Source of the DNA: Ruaniaceae bacterium KH17
Lineage (GTDB): Bacteria; Actinomycetota; Actinomycetes; Actinomycetales; Actinomycetaceae
Assembly (NCBI GenBank): GCA_900199505.1
Contig: FZQV01000007.1
Coordinates: forward strand, 28,117 to 92,116
Direction: 5' to 3'
DNA length: 64,000 bases
Under the pieces are notes generated by a model. The model was not told the origin of the DNA. It made no database searches and worked only from the letters and a program-made list of their open reading frames with translations. The translations under genes and the position numbers were made by a program. The first letter of the stretch is position 1, and every line of letters begins with the position of its first letter. Shown in pieces: positions 19,001 to 26,633 of this stretch.

Positions 19001-19509
19001 TGGCCGCGTGGGAGTCCGAGTTCGGGGTCTCGCACGACCCGACCGGGCTGTCAGTTGAGCGAAACGTGCTTCGCTACCGGCCCACACCCGTGGTTGTCCG
19101 TGCCGAAGCCGGCGCCTCCCTCGCGGAACTACTCCGGGTGGTGAGCGCGGGCCTGCTCGCGGGTTCGCACATGATCATCTCTTCGGGGATCGAACTCTCC
19201 GCCGGGATCCTTGAGGAGCTGAACCTGCCGGAGCTGTCCGTGCTCGATCAGACCGACGCCGAGTGGCTGGAGTTCGCGGCCAACTGGGCCGGGCATGACG
19301 TGATCGGTGGGCGGGTTCGGTACATCGGGACTGCGCCGAAGAACACCTCCGACGCCGTCGGCGGCTCGCCGGACATCGCGATCTGGTCGCATGCGGTGAC
19401 TCAGGCCGGGCGCGTGGAGCTGATTCCGTTCCTGCGCGAGCAAGCGGTTTCGATCACGGCACACCGCTTTGGCACCCCGTTCAAGGACTTCATCAACGCC
19501 GAGATCTAG
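16051..19509 (+). CDS. putA: Bifunctional proline dehydrogenase / L-glutamate-gamma-semialdehyde dehydrogenase
   Basis: A 1152-residue two-step proline catabolic enzyme. The N-terminal half is the FAD-dependent proline dehydrogenase barrel (RLVKGAN, SDTNYKRVLNWAL, FEMLAGMATGQ). The second half is an aldehyde dehydrogenase with TPPWNFPLAIP, the general base in LAETSGKN and the catalytic cysteine in GHAGQKCSAAS. A C-terminal extension of about 200 residues follows. It oxidises proline to glutamate through channelled P5C. There is no N-terminal ribbon-helix-helix domain, so it is unlikely to be its own repressor. Start ATG 16051 has AGGAGG upstream. Confidence 0.93.
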   Translation: MTTTDLREIGTRAIERARRWSIEANDFPVEYSAKLLSEVLKDPDGLDFTVRFVDGVVRPEDTSVAARNLAKLGSSRVNFLPWYLGAGMKAGGLATRVLPAVAVPAARRVFRAMVGDLVVDATDSTLGPALAKIRAAGNKINVNLLGEAVLGDAEAKKRLDLNRKLLARDDVDYISLKVSAVTGPHNPWGFDEVVAHAMEQLLPFYREAAAASSAKFINLDMEDYKDLELTLTVFMRLLDDPALKNYRAGIVIQAYQPDGLGAMIRLQEWAARRVAEGGSPIKVRLVKGANLAMERVDSEVHDWPLTTWPSKQDSDTNYKRVLNWALTPERTANISIGVAGQNLFDIAFAWELAQARGVTDGVEFEMLAGMATGQAEVVRKEVGSLLLYVPVVNPSEFDVAIAYLVRRLEENAMSDNFMSGVFDIGTNDAIFVRERDRFLAALENLDDSVPVPNRTQDRGATGPAAPRAASPQVFVNTPDTDPVLPANRAWAKQIIGRIADSQLGIELADASIVNSIKGIDEAVQRAVGAAEGWAAMPAAERAEILHRVGAELEARRADLLEVAASETGKTLDQGDPEVSEAIDFAHYYAFQSLELEKVDGARFVPSKLTVVTPPWNFPLAIPAGGVLAALASGSSVILKPATPARRCGALLAEIMWDAGVPRDVLQLVNTPKRNVGQRLVSHPKVDRLILTGSYETSKLFRSWRTDLPMLAETSGKNAIIVTPSADPDLAVKDIIYSAFGHAGQKCSAASLVVLVGSAGTSKRIHNQLVDGVRSLRVAWPSDPSSQMGPVVVPGDTKLQSGLTTLDPGQTWVLKPEQLDDSGALWSPGLRAGVEPGSEYHLTEYFGPILGVMRAETLEEAIEIVNAVDYGLTSGIHSLDIDEVQTWLSTIQAGNLYVNRVTTGAIVQRQPFGGWKRSAVGAGTKAGGPSYLFGLGNWEPAESTAKAPAGIGSLPLSVRMLAQAAQRVLDGDQLAWYMQALGSDMAAWESEFGVSHDPTGLSVERNVLRYRPTPVVVRAEAGASLAELLRVVSAGLLAGSHMIISSGIELSAGILEELNLPELSVLDQTDAEWLEFAANWAGHDVIGGRVRYIGTAPKNTSDAVGGSPDIAIWSHAVTQAGRVELIPFLREQAVSITAHRFGTPFKDFINAEI

Positions 19510-19587
19510 CCCGCTCCGCCGGTTGAGCGAGGGCGAAGCTCGGACCGAAACCTCGCACGCCTCCTGGTGACAGGAAGCCTGAACTAA

Positions 19588-19627
19588 CGTGGTTGAGTTG
19601 CTCAGGATCGTGAGCAACTCAACCACG
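19588..19627 (+). terminator. Perfect 17-bp hairpin after putA
   Basis: CGTGGTTGAGTTGCTCA, loop GGATCG, then the exact inverse. A very stable stem 78 bases after putA, usable as terminator from either side. Confidence 0.8.
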
Positions 19628-19637
19628 AAACCGCACT

Positions 19638-19733
19638 AGATCCCGAGGACGGCTTTCGCGATCGAGGAGTAGATGACGAGCTCCGCGGCATTTGGGAACG
19701 CGATTGTGAGACGGGCTGTTGCACGGTTCACGC
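19638..19733 (-). pseudogene. Possible 3' remnant of an unidentified gene
   Basis: On the minus strand, 31 codons ending at TAG 19638-19640 read as a protein-like tail (AFPNAAELVIYSSIAKAVLGI ends it). It is closed upstream by a stop, so at most the tail of a lost gene, directly in front of the hairpin at 19588-19627. I do not recognise the family. Confidence 0.2.
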
Positions 19734-19860
19734 ATCATCTTGGCACTCAGCGAACGCTCAGCGTTCATACGGCGCCAAGTTCCTGCGGTCCCAGCTACCG
19801 CGGGAAGCCCGCGAGGAACTGCCGGAGGCGGATGACCTCGCGTGGGATGAATTCGGCAAT

Positions 19861-19968
19861 CGTGAAGCCGACGACGTCGCGGACCTGCTCTGTTTCCTCG
19901 CGAGCGACAAGTCGGGCTACATCACCGGCGCCCTGATGGACGTGACGGGCGGCAAGCTCGCCACGTAG
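19861..19968 (+). pseudogene. C-terminal remnant of a short-chain dehydrogenase
   Basis: The 35 codons before TAG 19966-19968 contain ADDVADLLCFLASDK and GYITGALMDVTGG, the C-terminal signature of SDR/FabG-type NAD(P)-dependent oxidoreductases. The Rossmann fold and catalytic Tyr-Lys are absent; the frame upstream has no SDR similarity. It is therefore the stub of a deleted gene, together with the remnant on the other strand marking an old rearrangement. Confidence 0.6.
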
Positions 19969-20008
19969 AACCCACGCCTGGCCTACGACGCTGCAGCTCC
20001 CTAACGCA

Positions 20009-20566
20009 TCATAGTGGTGCACTAACCAGGCACCACGAGCATGACTCAGGTCCAAGGCCTCGTGCCACGGCGGCATCGTAGAGCTGATGCGCGATCCGCT
20101 CGGCGAACTTCGACTCCGCTGAGCTGACGGGGCCGACCTCGTAATGACTGCTGTTACGAATCCGCCGGAGTCGATCGAACCGTTGGGCAGCCGAGTCACC
20201 TGCCGGGCCATCGATCACAGGATAGAGGAACAACCCGAGCGCCTGGTGCTGACCGGGACCATTTGTCGTACGGAACCCATACGCAGCGAGCATCGCTTCC
20301 CCAATGTCGTGGGCTGCGTCGTAGGCCACGTCGAGCTTCACGCTGTCACTTGTCAGGAACTCGAGCTGACCGATGCGCTCCACAGCAACCGCCAAGAAAG
20401 ACGCGGCACGAGACTCGTCTGGGGGCAACGGGCTGAGCCGCCTCGTCGCGACGAGTTCATCCAGAGCCGCTATCTGCTCACTTGTGAGCTCTATTGCGCC
20501 ATGGGTCTTCCCCAATGACAGGGAGAATCGGGTTCGATCGGACTTGCTCAAGAAAATCCGAGTCAC
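20009..20566 (-). CDS. HEPN-domain protein, putative toxin of an MNT/HEPN pair
   Basis: A 185-residue, mainly helical protein. RRIRNSSHYE contains the R-x(4-6)-H motif of HEPN ribonucleases. It follows, on the same strand, a nucleotidyltransferase that would be its antitoxin. The ATG at 20566 overlaps the partner by 89 bases, unusually long; a TTG at 20513-20515 is a possible shorter start. In characterised systems the MNT protein silences HEPN by AMP transfer near the catalytic motif; whether this applies here is inference. Confidence 0.65.
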   Translation of the reverse strand: MTRIFLSKSDRTRFSLSLGKTHGAIELTSEQIAALDELVATRRLSPLPPDESRAASFLAVAVERIGQLEFLTSDSVKLDVAYDAAHDIGEAMLAAYGFRTTNGPGQHQALGLFLYPVIDGPAGDSAAQRFDRLRRIRNSSHYEVGPVSSAESKFAERIAHQLYDAAVARGLGPESCSWCLVSAPL

Positions 20567-21077
20567 GAGCTACCTCCTCGCGGCTGAGGATAGTCGGGTT
20601 CACGGGCCGATGGACGCGTTCCTCCACGCGGTCGCACGCCGCATAAGTCTCTTCGGGGCTCGGGTCTCCAATCATCATTACGTCGATGTCGTTCGGGGCC
20701 GCGCCGAGAACACCACTCGCCCTCGCCGCGAAAGAGCCATAGAAAAACGCGCGTTCAATGCCGCCGACCGAGGCGAACTCTTCCGCAAGCAGCGGCACCG
20801 GGCCCGTCGCGAAGCTCAAGATCTGCCGCAGAGGAGCCACCAGCGGGCTCTCAGGATTCGCGCTAACGAGCCGCGCGCGGCCCACCTGCCGTTCCACCAG
20901 AATTCTCGCACCAACAAGCCGCGCTACCTCGCGATGTGCGGTCGCATACGCAAGACCAGCTCGTCCAGCAAGATCAGAGAGAACGAGCTCGTCGTCCGTC
21001 AGCAAGACCGTCGAGAGCAACTGCGCCTGACCTTCCGAACGGAAGAGCGGCGCGAGAAGCGGTGCCTCAGTTCTCAT
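20478..21077 (-). CDS. Winged-helix / minimal nucleotidyltransferase fusion, putative antitoxin
   Basis: A 199-residue protein. The first 80 residues look like an ArsR-type winged helix (LSDLAGRAGLAYATAHREVARLV). The second half is a MNT domain with FFYGSFAARASG and NDIDVMMIG, matching GS-x(n)-DxD. It precedes and overlaps the HEPN gene. The fusion suggests that the antitoxin both modifies the toxin and represses its own operon. Confidence 0.75.
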   Translation of the reverse strand: MRTEAPLLAPLFRSEGQAQLLSTVLLTDDELVLSDLAGRAGLAYATAHREVARLVGARILVERQVGRARLVSANPESPLVAPLRQILSFATGPVPLLAEEFASVGGIERAFFYGSFAARASGVLGAAPNDIDVMMIGDPSPEETYAACDRVEERVHRPVNPTILSREEVARDSDFLEQVRSNPILPVIGEDPWRNRAHK

Positions 21078-21117
21078 TCAATGGAGATCAATATTTACTA
21101 AATCGATCGTCAACATG

Positions 21118-21714
21118 CTACTTCCCGTAGGTGAGGACCGGGATCGCGCCGATCGCACACATTCCCGCGCACACGTTGACCGGCCCCACGAACGTGAACC
21201 CGCGAGCCTTCAGCGCCTTTGCTGCGGCGTCGGAGGCCGGGGTCGTCACCGGAATCTCCAGCCGCCGCGCCTTCTCCAACGGCTTGCCCGCCTTCTTCGC
21301 GGGGATCGAGTGCTCCCAGATCAGCCCCGCGACGCCGTCGGTATAGGTGGACCGAAGCTCCACGGCAGCCCGTGCATTTGTGCGCGCGGCCTGCACCTTC
21401 AGGCGATTGCGGATGATCCGCTCGTCGAGTAGCGCGCGCTCCACGTCGTCGTCGGTCCAAGCGGCCAGCACGTCGATGTCGAAGCCCTCGAATACCTCGC
21501 GGATCCCCTCGCGCCGCCGCAGGATCGTCAGCCACGAGAGCCCCGACTGGAACACCTCGAGCATCAGCCGCTCGAACACCCCCGCCTCGTCGCGGACCTC
21601 CTGGCCCCACTCCGAGTCGAAGTACTCGCGCATCAACTCCGGCTGGTTGGCCCACTGCGGGCGGCGCACGCCGTCATCGCACTCGATCAGGGCAAACGGA
21701 TCGCGAATCATCAT
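21118..21714 (-). CDS. tag: DNA-3-methyladenine glycosylase I (Tag family)
   Basis: A 198-residue base-excision repair enzyme that removes 3-methyladenine. Family features are YFDSEWGQEV, FERLMLEVFQSGLSWLTIL and RGFTFVGPVN. The zinc site of E. coli Tag uses Cys4, His17, His175 and Cys179; here the first Cys is present (IECDD), but the His of YHDxEWG is Phe and the C-terminal His/Cys pair is not evident. It is therefore a variant with an incomplete zinc site, likely in the broad Tag family. Confidence 0.8.
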   Translation of the reverse strand: MMIRDPFALIECDDGVRRPQWANQPELMREYFDSEWGQEVRDEAGVFERLMLEVFQSGLSWLTILRRREGIREVFEGFDIDVLAAWTDDDVERALLDERIIRNRLKVQAARTNARAAVELRSTYTDGVAGLIWEHSIPAKKAGKPLEKARRLEIPVTTPASDAAAKALKARGFTFVGPVNVCAGMCAIGAIPVLTYGK

Positions 21715-21942
21715 GCCATTCTCCTCTCAGTTGGGGGCCGCGCGGGAGCTATGACTGCACCCCCGCGCGACCGGCGAGGCTCCGCAGCGCTGACGTGGCA
21801 TGGACCGGGACTGCTTACCCACCGGGCCGCGAAACCTCATCTCCCGAAGCTAGAGCCCGACGGCGCCCTCCCGCACTCCCGAATTTCCGCGCCTGTGGAT
21901 ACAGTCCCCTCGCGCGGTGTGGATACAGCTACGCCAGCCCGT

Positions 21943-22533
21943 TCAGGCGGCGCCGACGGAAGCGAGCAGGAGCTCGTGCACCCGCGAATCCCCCGAGATC
22001 TCCGGGTGGAAGGCGGTCGCGATACGCGAGCCGTAGCGAACCGCCACGGGGTGCTCGGCGCCGTCGGGGCCGGCCGCCGTCGCGAGCACTTCCACCGAAG
22101 AGTCCCACGCCTCCACCCACGGCGCGCGGATGAAGGTGGCGTGCATGGTGGAGCCGTCGGGGACCCAGGTGAGCGAGACTTCGGAGGAGTCCACTTGGCG
22201 GCCGAACGCGTTGCGGCGCACGGTCATCGGGATCGCGCCGAGCGTCTGCTGACCCTCGATGCCGTCCACGAGATCGCGGGCGAGCATGATCATGCCCGCG
22301 CACGAGCCGAGCACGGGGAGGCCGGCCTCGATCCGCTCGATCAGCGGGTCCCGAAGGTCGAAGGCGCGGAGCAGCTTGTCGATCGTGGTGGATTCGCCCC
22401 CAGGAATGACCAGGCTGTCGATGGCCTCCAGTTCCGAACGCCGTCGGACTGGAATGACGTCCGCTCCGAGGCTGGCGAGAACCGCAGCGTGCTCGCGCAC
22501 ATCGCCTTGGAGCGCCAGGACTCCTGCCTTCAT
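21943..22533 (-). CDS. pdxT: Pyridoxal 5'-phosphate synthase glutaminase subunit
   Basis: A 196-residue class I glutaminase. GVLALQGDVREH starts the protein, IPGGEST is the PdxT oxyanion-site motif, GSCAGMI holds the nucleophilic Cys, and FHPEISGD the His/Glu pair. It supplies ammonia to PdxS for PLP formation from ribose-5-phosphate and glyceraldehyde-3-phosphate. It is downstream of pdxS on the same strand with 152 intervening bases that contain repeats. Confidence 0.93.
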   Translation of the reverse strand: MKAGVLALQGDVREHAAVLASLGADVIPVRRRSELEAIDSLVIPGGESTTIDKLLRAFDLRDPLIERIEAGLPVLGSCAGMIMLARDLVDGIEGQQTLGAIPMTVRRNAFGRQVDSSEVSLTWVPDGSTMHATFIRAPWVEAWDSSVEVLATAAGPDGAEHPVAVRYGSRIATAFHPEISGDSRVHELLLASVGAA

Positions 22534-22564
22534 GTGATCCCCTCTCGCGCCATCTCCGCCTATC

Positions 22565-22610
22565 GGAGCAAGAATCGACTCAAGACGCGTCGTGCGTCCA
22601 TTCCTGCTCC
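22565..22610. repeat. Imperfect inverted repeat, GGAGCAGGATTCGAC family
   Basis: GGAGCAAGAATCGA and TCCATTCCTGCTCC form an imperfect stem between pdxS and pdxT. Related to the perfect copy at 13133-13178. Confidence 0.6.
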
Positions 22611-22617
22611 ACTTCCG

Positions 22618-22676
22618 CCACTGGGGCGGGGTTCCGCCGACTGGGCGGGGTTCCGCCGACTGGGCGGGGTTCCGCC
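22618..22676. repeat. Three tandem copies of a 19-bp unit
   Basis: The unit ACTGGGCGGGGTTCCGCCG is repeated three times (the first with GGGG in place of TGGGC variation). Each unit can fold on its own (GGCGG/CCGCC). It separates pdxS and pdxT and may affect read-through. Confidence 0.7.
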
Positions 22677-22685
22677 GTCGAGCAG

Positions 22686-23582
22686 TTACCAGCCGCGCTC
22701 GGCGAGGCGGTGCGGTTCGGGGACGTCGTCCACGTTGATGCCCACCATGGCCTCGCCCAGGCCACGCGAGACGTCCGCGATGACCGAGGGATCATCGTAG
22801 AACGTGGTCGCCTTGACGATGGCGGCCGCGCGCGAGGCGGGGTCGCCGGACTTGAAGATACCGGAGCCCACGAACACGCCTTCGGCGCCGAGCTGCATCA
22901 TCATCGCGGCGTCCGCGGGGGTGGCGATGCCGCCGGCAGTAAAGAGCACCACGGGGAGCTTGCCGGTCGTGGCGATCTCGCGCACGAGGGGCAGCGGCGC
23001 CTGGAGCTCCTTCGCCGCCACGTACAGCTCGTCCTCGGGCAGCGAGGTGAGGTGCGCGATCTCGGCGCGGATCTTGCGCATGTGGGTGGTGGCGTTGGAG
23101 ACGTCGCCGGTGCCGGCCTCACCCTTGGAGCGGATCATGGCCGCGCCTTCGGAGATGCGCCGCAGCGCCTCGCCCAGGTTGGTAGCGCCGCACACGAATG
23201 GCACGGTGAAGTTCCACTTGTCGATGTGGTGCGTGTAGTCGGCGGGGGTGAGGACCTCGGACTCGTCGATGTAGTCAACTCCGAGCGATTCGAGCACCTG
23301 CGCCTCGACGAAGTGCCCAATCCGCGCCTTCGCCATGACGGGGATGGAGACGGCATCAATGATCCCGGCGATCAAGTCGGGGTCACTCATCCGTGCCACG
23401 CCGCCCTGCGCGCGGATGTCCGCGGGCACGCGCTCGAGCGCCATCACGGCCACGGCGCCGGCATCCTCGGCGATCTTCGCCTGCTCGGGCGTGACCACGT
23501 CCATGATCACGCCGCCCTTGAGCATCTCGGCCATGCCGCGCTTGACCAGGTCGGTTCCTCGCTGGGGGCTGTTCTCGCTCAT
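22686..23582 (-). CDS. pdxS: Pyridoxal 5'-phosphate synthase, PdxS subunit
   Basis: A 298-residue TIM-barrel synthase. [42 protein letters not shown] and the catalytic Lys segment [15 protein letters not shown] are near-invariant in PdxS. It forms the twelve-subunit core on which PdxT docks. First gene of a pdxS-pdxT pair. Confidence 0.96.
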   Translation of the reverse strand: MSENSPQRGTDLVKRGMAEMLKGGVIMDVVTPEQAKIAEDAGAVAVMALERVPADIRAQGGVARMSDPDLIAGIIDAVSIPVMAKARIGHFVEAQVLESLGVDYIDESEVLTPADYTHHIDKWNFTVPFVCGATNLGEALRRISEGAAMIRSKGEAGTGDVSNATTHMRKIRAEIAHLTSLPEDELYVAAKELQAPLPLVREIATTGKLPVVLFTAGGIATPADAAMMMQLGAEGVFVGSGIFKSGDPASRAAAIVKATTFYDDPSVIADVSRGLGEAMVGINVDDVPEPHRLAERGW

Positions 23583-23944
23583 TGACGTTCCTCGTGCTCG
23601 GCGCCCCGCTCCGTGCGGGACTCTCAGGACTTACATCCTAGAACGTCGTCGGGCACCTGCTTGAAAGCCGCCCACAACCCGGGCACCCGCCCAGTGTTCC
23701 CCGCCGTTGCCACACCCTCCCAAACTCGTGCCCTTGGCCGGCAGCAGGCGTCGACTGGGGCCGAGGGCACCGCTTCATAGCCGTGCATGATTTGATACGT
23801 CTCATGCCCGTGGGACGTACCAGATGTGACACAGCTAGCCTCGCGTCTCTGTACGTGTGCTGTAGGTGCACGTTCTCGGGTGGTTGGGGACTCTTCAGCG
23901 TGCCCACAGCACCAGTTTGGTGAGCTCGACGGCGATCGGTCAGC
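23583..23944. other. Intergenic region upstream of pdxS
   Basis: 362 bases between pdxS and a kinase gene on the same strand. It holds a degenerate palindrome at 23779-23836 and a weaker one between GTGTGCTGTAGG (about 23860) and CACAGCACCAGT (about 23905). No coding frame is supported. Confidence 0.4.
23779..23836. repeat. Degenerate palindrome of the GTGCATGATCTCGTACGTCTC family
   Basis: AGCCGTGCATGATTTGATACGTCTC faces an imperfect inverse ending CACAGCT. Shares its left half with the perfect palindrome at 2069-2130. Confidence 0.45.
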
Positions 23945-24598
23945 TCAGCGGTGGAGGTCCAGATCGTTGACGAGCACGTCGGCATGCGCGGCGCCAGCGA
24001 TGATGCGCTGCGCGTTCGGCTCGTCCACGGTGGCCACCCATTCCCGGGCGAAGTCCGGGGCCTTGCCGAACTGCACGTGGCGAGCGATCAAGCGTTCCTG
24101 CCGGACGACGTCGGCCACATCCCTAAACCACACCTCGTCCAGCGCTTCGCGAACCTCGGGCCACGGCTCGGCGTCATCGAGGAGGTAATTGCCTTCGGTG
24201 ATGATCACGCGTGTCTCGGGGAGAACGGGGATGGCGCCGGCCACGGGCTGCTCGATCCGGCGGTCGAACTCGGGGGCGTAGACGATCGTGGAGGTTTCGG
24301 TGCGGATCCGGCGCAAGAGTGCGAGGTAGCCGTGGGCATCGAAGGTGTCGATCGCGCCCTTTCGCTCCCGCCGCCCGAGGCGCACGAGTTCGGCGTCGGC
24401 GAGGTGGTAGCCGTCCATCGGCACCCATGCGGCGCCGGGGATTGTGCGGGCGAGCGCCTCCGCGAGCGCCGACTTCCCCGAACCTGGGCATCCCACGATC
24501 CCGATGATCACGCGCTCGCCGGGCTGGGCGGCCAGAAGCGCCTCGGCCCGCGCCACGAGGCTCGGCAAAGAGCTGATCTCACGTGGTGCGAGGCTCAC
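23945..24598 (-). CDS. Nucleoside/nucleotide kinase family P-loop protein
   Basis: A 217-residue kinase of the uridine kinase/pantothenate kinase-like P-loop group. Walker A is GCPGSGKSALAEAL near residue 35, followed by VPMDGYHLADAEL, a substrate-site motif of this group, and VIITEGNYLLDD. The substrate is not predictable; homologues are annotated as fructose or nucleoside kinases. It overlaps the upstream hypothetical gene by four bases (ATGA), so both are translated together. Confidence 0.75.
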   Translation of the reverse strand: MSLAPREISSLPSLVARAEALLAAQPGERVIIGIVGCPGSGKSALAEALARTIPGAAWVPMDGYHLADAELVRLGRRERKGAIDTFDAHGYLALLRRIRTETSTIVYAPEFDRRIEQPVAGAIPVLPETRVIITEGNYLLDDAEPWPEVREALDEVWFRDVADVVRQERLIARHVQFGKAPDFAREWVATVDEPNAQRIIAGAAHADVLVNDLDLHR

Positions 24599-25452
24599 GA
24601 CGATTCGTCCATTCCATCCTTAAGTCGCGACACTTGGATACTTACCGCAATCACCAGACCCCGCGCGACATCGGCATGAAGTCCCTCCGGAACCCACCAT
24701 TCGGCAGGCTCGTCGGCGCCGCCCGACCGCGTGGAGCCCAGCACCCCCATAGCCTCGAGCGAGTTCATCCGGCGTGTAGCAATACGCCGCGCGAGGTCAC
24801 ACATAAACTCGGAGTCGATCTCTAGCTCGTCGAGTGTCGCCCCCGAGCGGACACCCAGAGCTCCCGCCAAGCGTGAGTTCAGTTCGACCGAGGCAAGCTT
24901 CTCCCATAGTGGCTGCTCCCCCATGCCGTCGCCGGTCACGATCAGAGCCACGTAGTGTGCGAGGAACATTCCGGCGAGGTCTAGCGGCGGCTGTGGCGAG
25001 TCGAGCCACTCGGCTGCCGTCTCCCCCGGGCGTACTCGCACCCCCTTCACTTCGATGAGGTTCGCCGTCTGTAGCGCCTCCCACCACGCGGTGAGCTCAT
25101 CCGATTCGCGCATTGTCGTAATCCTCCGGGGGATCCTCGCCGCCGGGTCAGCCTTTCCGGCCTCGAAGGCGCGCTGCTCCGCGGGCGACATCGACTTTGC
25201 AGATCCCTCGAGCGCGAGCCCGATCAGCGCGGCAACGTGTGCAATGTCCGCCCTCTTCACCGCGCCAGTCTCGGTCACGGCCGTGCCCGCGCCGATCCAC
25301 TCCAGCAGTGGCCGCACCCCCTCGACAATTCGCGTGCTTGCGAGGACCGCGGCGCGGGTGGCATCCGGGACGGCTGACCTCTCCTCAATCACCGCCATCA
25401 ACTCGCTCAAGAGGTCTGCGCCACCGAGGCCACCCAGTAACTCGCCCTCCAC
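24595..25452 (-). CDS. Uncharacterised protein, probably the C-terminal part of a split gene
   Basis: About 285 residues from a GTG at 25452, acidic and mostly helical, family not recognised. The frame is open upstream to TAA 25501-25503, which is the stop of the next gene in the same frame; the 16 codons between read LSRDGAQESWEEAHAL, a natural continuation. The two genes may therefore be one 642-codon gene interrupted by one nonsense codon. It overlaps the kinase gene by four bases at its end. Confidence 0.55.
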   Translation of the reverse strand: MEGELLGGLGGADLLSELMAVIEERSAVPDATRAAVLASTRIVEGVRPLLEWIGAGTAVTETGAVKRADIAHVAALIGLALEGSAKSMSPAEQRAFEAGKADPAARIPRRITTMRESDELTAWWEALQTANLIEVKGVRVRPGETAAEWLDSPQPPLDLAGMFLAHYVALIVTGDGMGEQPLWEKLASVELNSRLAGALGVRSGATLDELEIDSEFMCDLARRIATRRMNSLEAMGVLGSTRSGGADEPAEWWVPEGLHADVARGLVIAVSIQVSRLKDGMDESS

Positions 25453-25500
25453 GAGCGCATGCGCCTCTTCCCAACTTTCCTGAGCGCCGTCGCGCGAGAG

Positions 25501-26523
25501 TTAGAAGTGAAGGTAGTCGTCGAGGGAGGAGATGATCATGTCGATGACGTCATCGGCAGCGGGGTCCCCCGGATCGATGGTCTCGTGAACCATGTCCACG
25601 AAGAACGGGATGTCCGCGGGGTCGGTGAGGTCCAGGCCGTCTCCGCGCGCCTGCAGGAAGAGCGTCCGCATCACTTTCCGCGCATTCGTCACGCCGTCCG
25701 CCGTTACCCCCGGCGCCCCCTCGAGCCACGCGGCGAAGTCCCGGATTGCGGCGCGGTCCCCCAACGTGAGTCTCGGCCCCGGTGGGGGTGGCGGATTCTG
25801 CTCGACGCCGATCACTCCAAACACGCTCATCCGTGGGGCGGGCGGTGGGCTGGCCACGGAACGGCGTTGCGGGGCACCTGGTGCGAGGAGCGCGCGCGAG
25901 GTTTCCTTCACGCTGGACCCCTCGGCGTCGGCGATGGCTTGCAGCGCACCAGCAACCGCAAGGAGCACCCCGTGGAGCGCGGCCTTCCCTCCGTAGCGAA
26001 CAATCAAGGCGTGGCTCGGATCGGGGTGATCGCTATCGCGGATGGTCAGGAGGAGATCCCGGGCAGCCGAACGAGGGAAAACGTACACCTTAGGGGCATA
26101 AGCAGTTGCGAGAGCCGGGGCGAGATCGGCGTCCGCGAACCACTCTTGGAGGAGACCCGTTCCGATCCCAATCACGTGGGAGATGGCGGCGATCGTTTTG
26201 GTCTCGTTGATCGGGATCGCTTCGGCCAGATCGTGAGCCGCGGCTTCATCGCCGCCGGCAATTGCATCCGCGAACCGGCGGAGCACCTCAAGCGCGTTCT
26301 CGCGGTGCTTCCCGATCGGAGTTGAGAGCTCCATGTTGTGGCGTTCGACGGCGCGCGCCATCGCGGCGTTCAGTGCGTCGAGGTCCTCGAGGTCATCGAA
26401 TCCTTCGTCAGCGAGGAGTGGTTCAAGTTCCTTCATCAAATCGGCGGCCATGCCGGGTTTGTGCACGATGCCGTTGGCCTTCATGAATGCTTGGAGTTCC
26501 GGGTCATCGAAGACGTCGTTCAT
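25501..26523 (-). CDS. Uncharacterised protein, probably the N-terminal part of a split gene
   Basis: A 340-residue acidic protein starting MNDVFDDPELQAFMKANG, with a Pro-rich linker (QNPPPPPGP) near residue 240 and a C-terminus ending in SSLDDYLHF. I do not recognise a family. It ends in TAA in the same frame as the following gene. First gene of a three-gene set ending with the kinase. Confidence 0.6.
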   Translation of the reverse strand: MNDVFDDPELQAFMKANGIVHKPGMAADLMKELEPLLADEGFDDLEDLDALNAAMARAVERHNMELSTPIGKHRENALEVLRRFADAIAGGDEAAAHDLAEAIPINETKTIAAISHVIGIGTGLLQEWFADADLAPALATAYAPKVYVFPRSAARDLLLTIRDSDHPDPSHALIVRYGGKAALHGVLLAVAGALQAIADAEGSSVKETSRALLAPGAPQRRSVASPPPAPRMSVFGVIGVEQNPPPPPGPRLTLGDRAAIRDFAAWLEGAPGVTADGVTNARKVMRTLFLQARGDGLDLTDPADIPFFVDMVHETIDPGDPAADDVIDMIISSLDDYLHF

Positions 26524-26579
26524 GCCCCAAGGCTACCGGTGCCGAGGTGTCGTGCAGGCGCCGTTGCGCCAGAACATGT

Positions 26580-26633
26580 TTGGGGCGCTCTCGTCCCTTT
26601 ATGCGCTCAGATAGAGGGACGAGCGCGCCCCAA
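26580..26633. terminator. Inverted repeat abutting the hipA stop
   Basis: TTGGGGCGCTCTCGTCCCT is inverted as AGGGACGAGCGCGCCCCAA. It starts one base past the hipA stop codon and belongs to the CTCGTCC(T)TCTAT / ATAGAAGGACGAG repeat family also seen at 56.3 and 63.9 kb. Confidence 0.75.

Noticed and set aside
22618..22676. Short tandem repeats as a CRISPR or origin iteron
   Set aside because: No unique spacers, no cas genes, and no replication protein or AT-rich region nearby.
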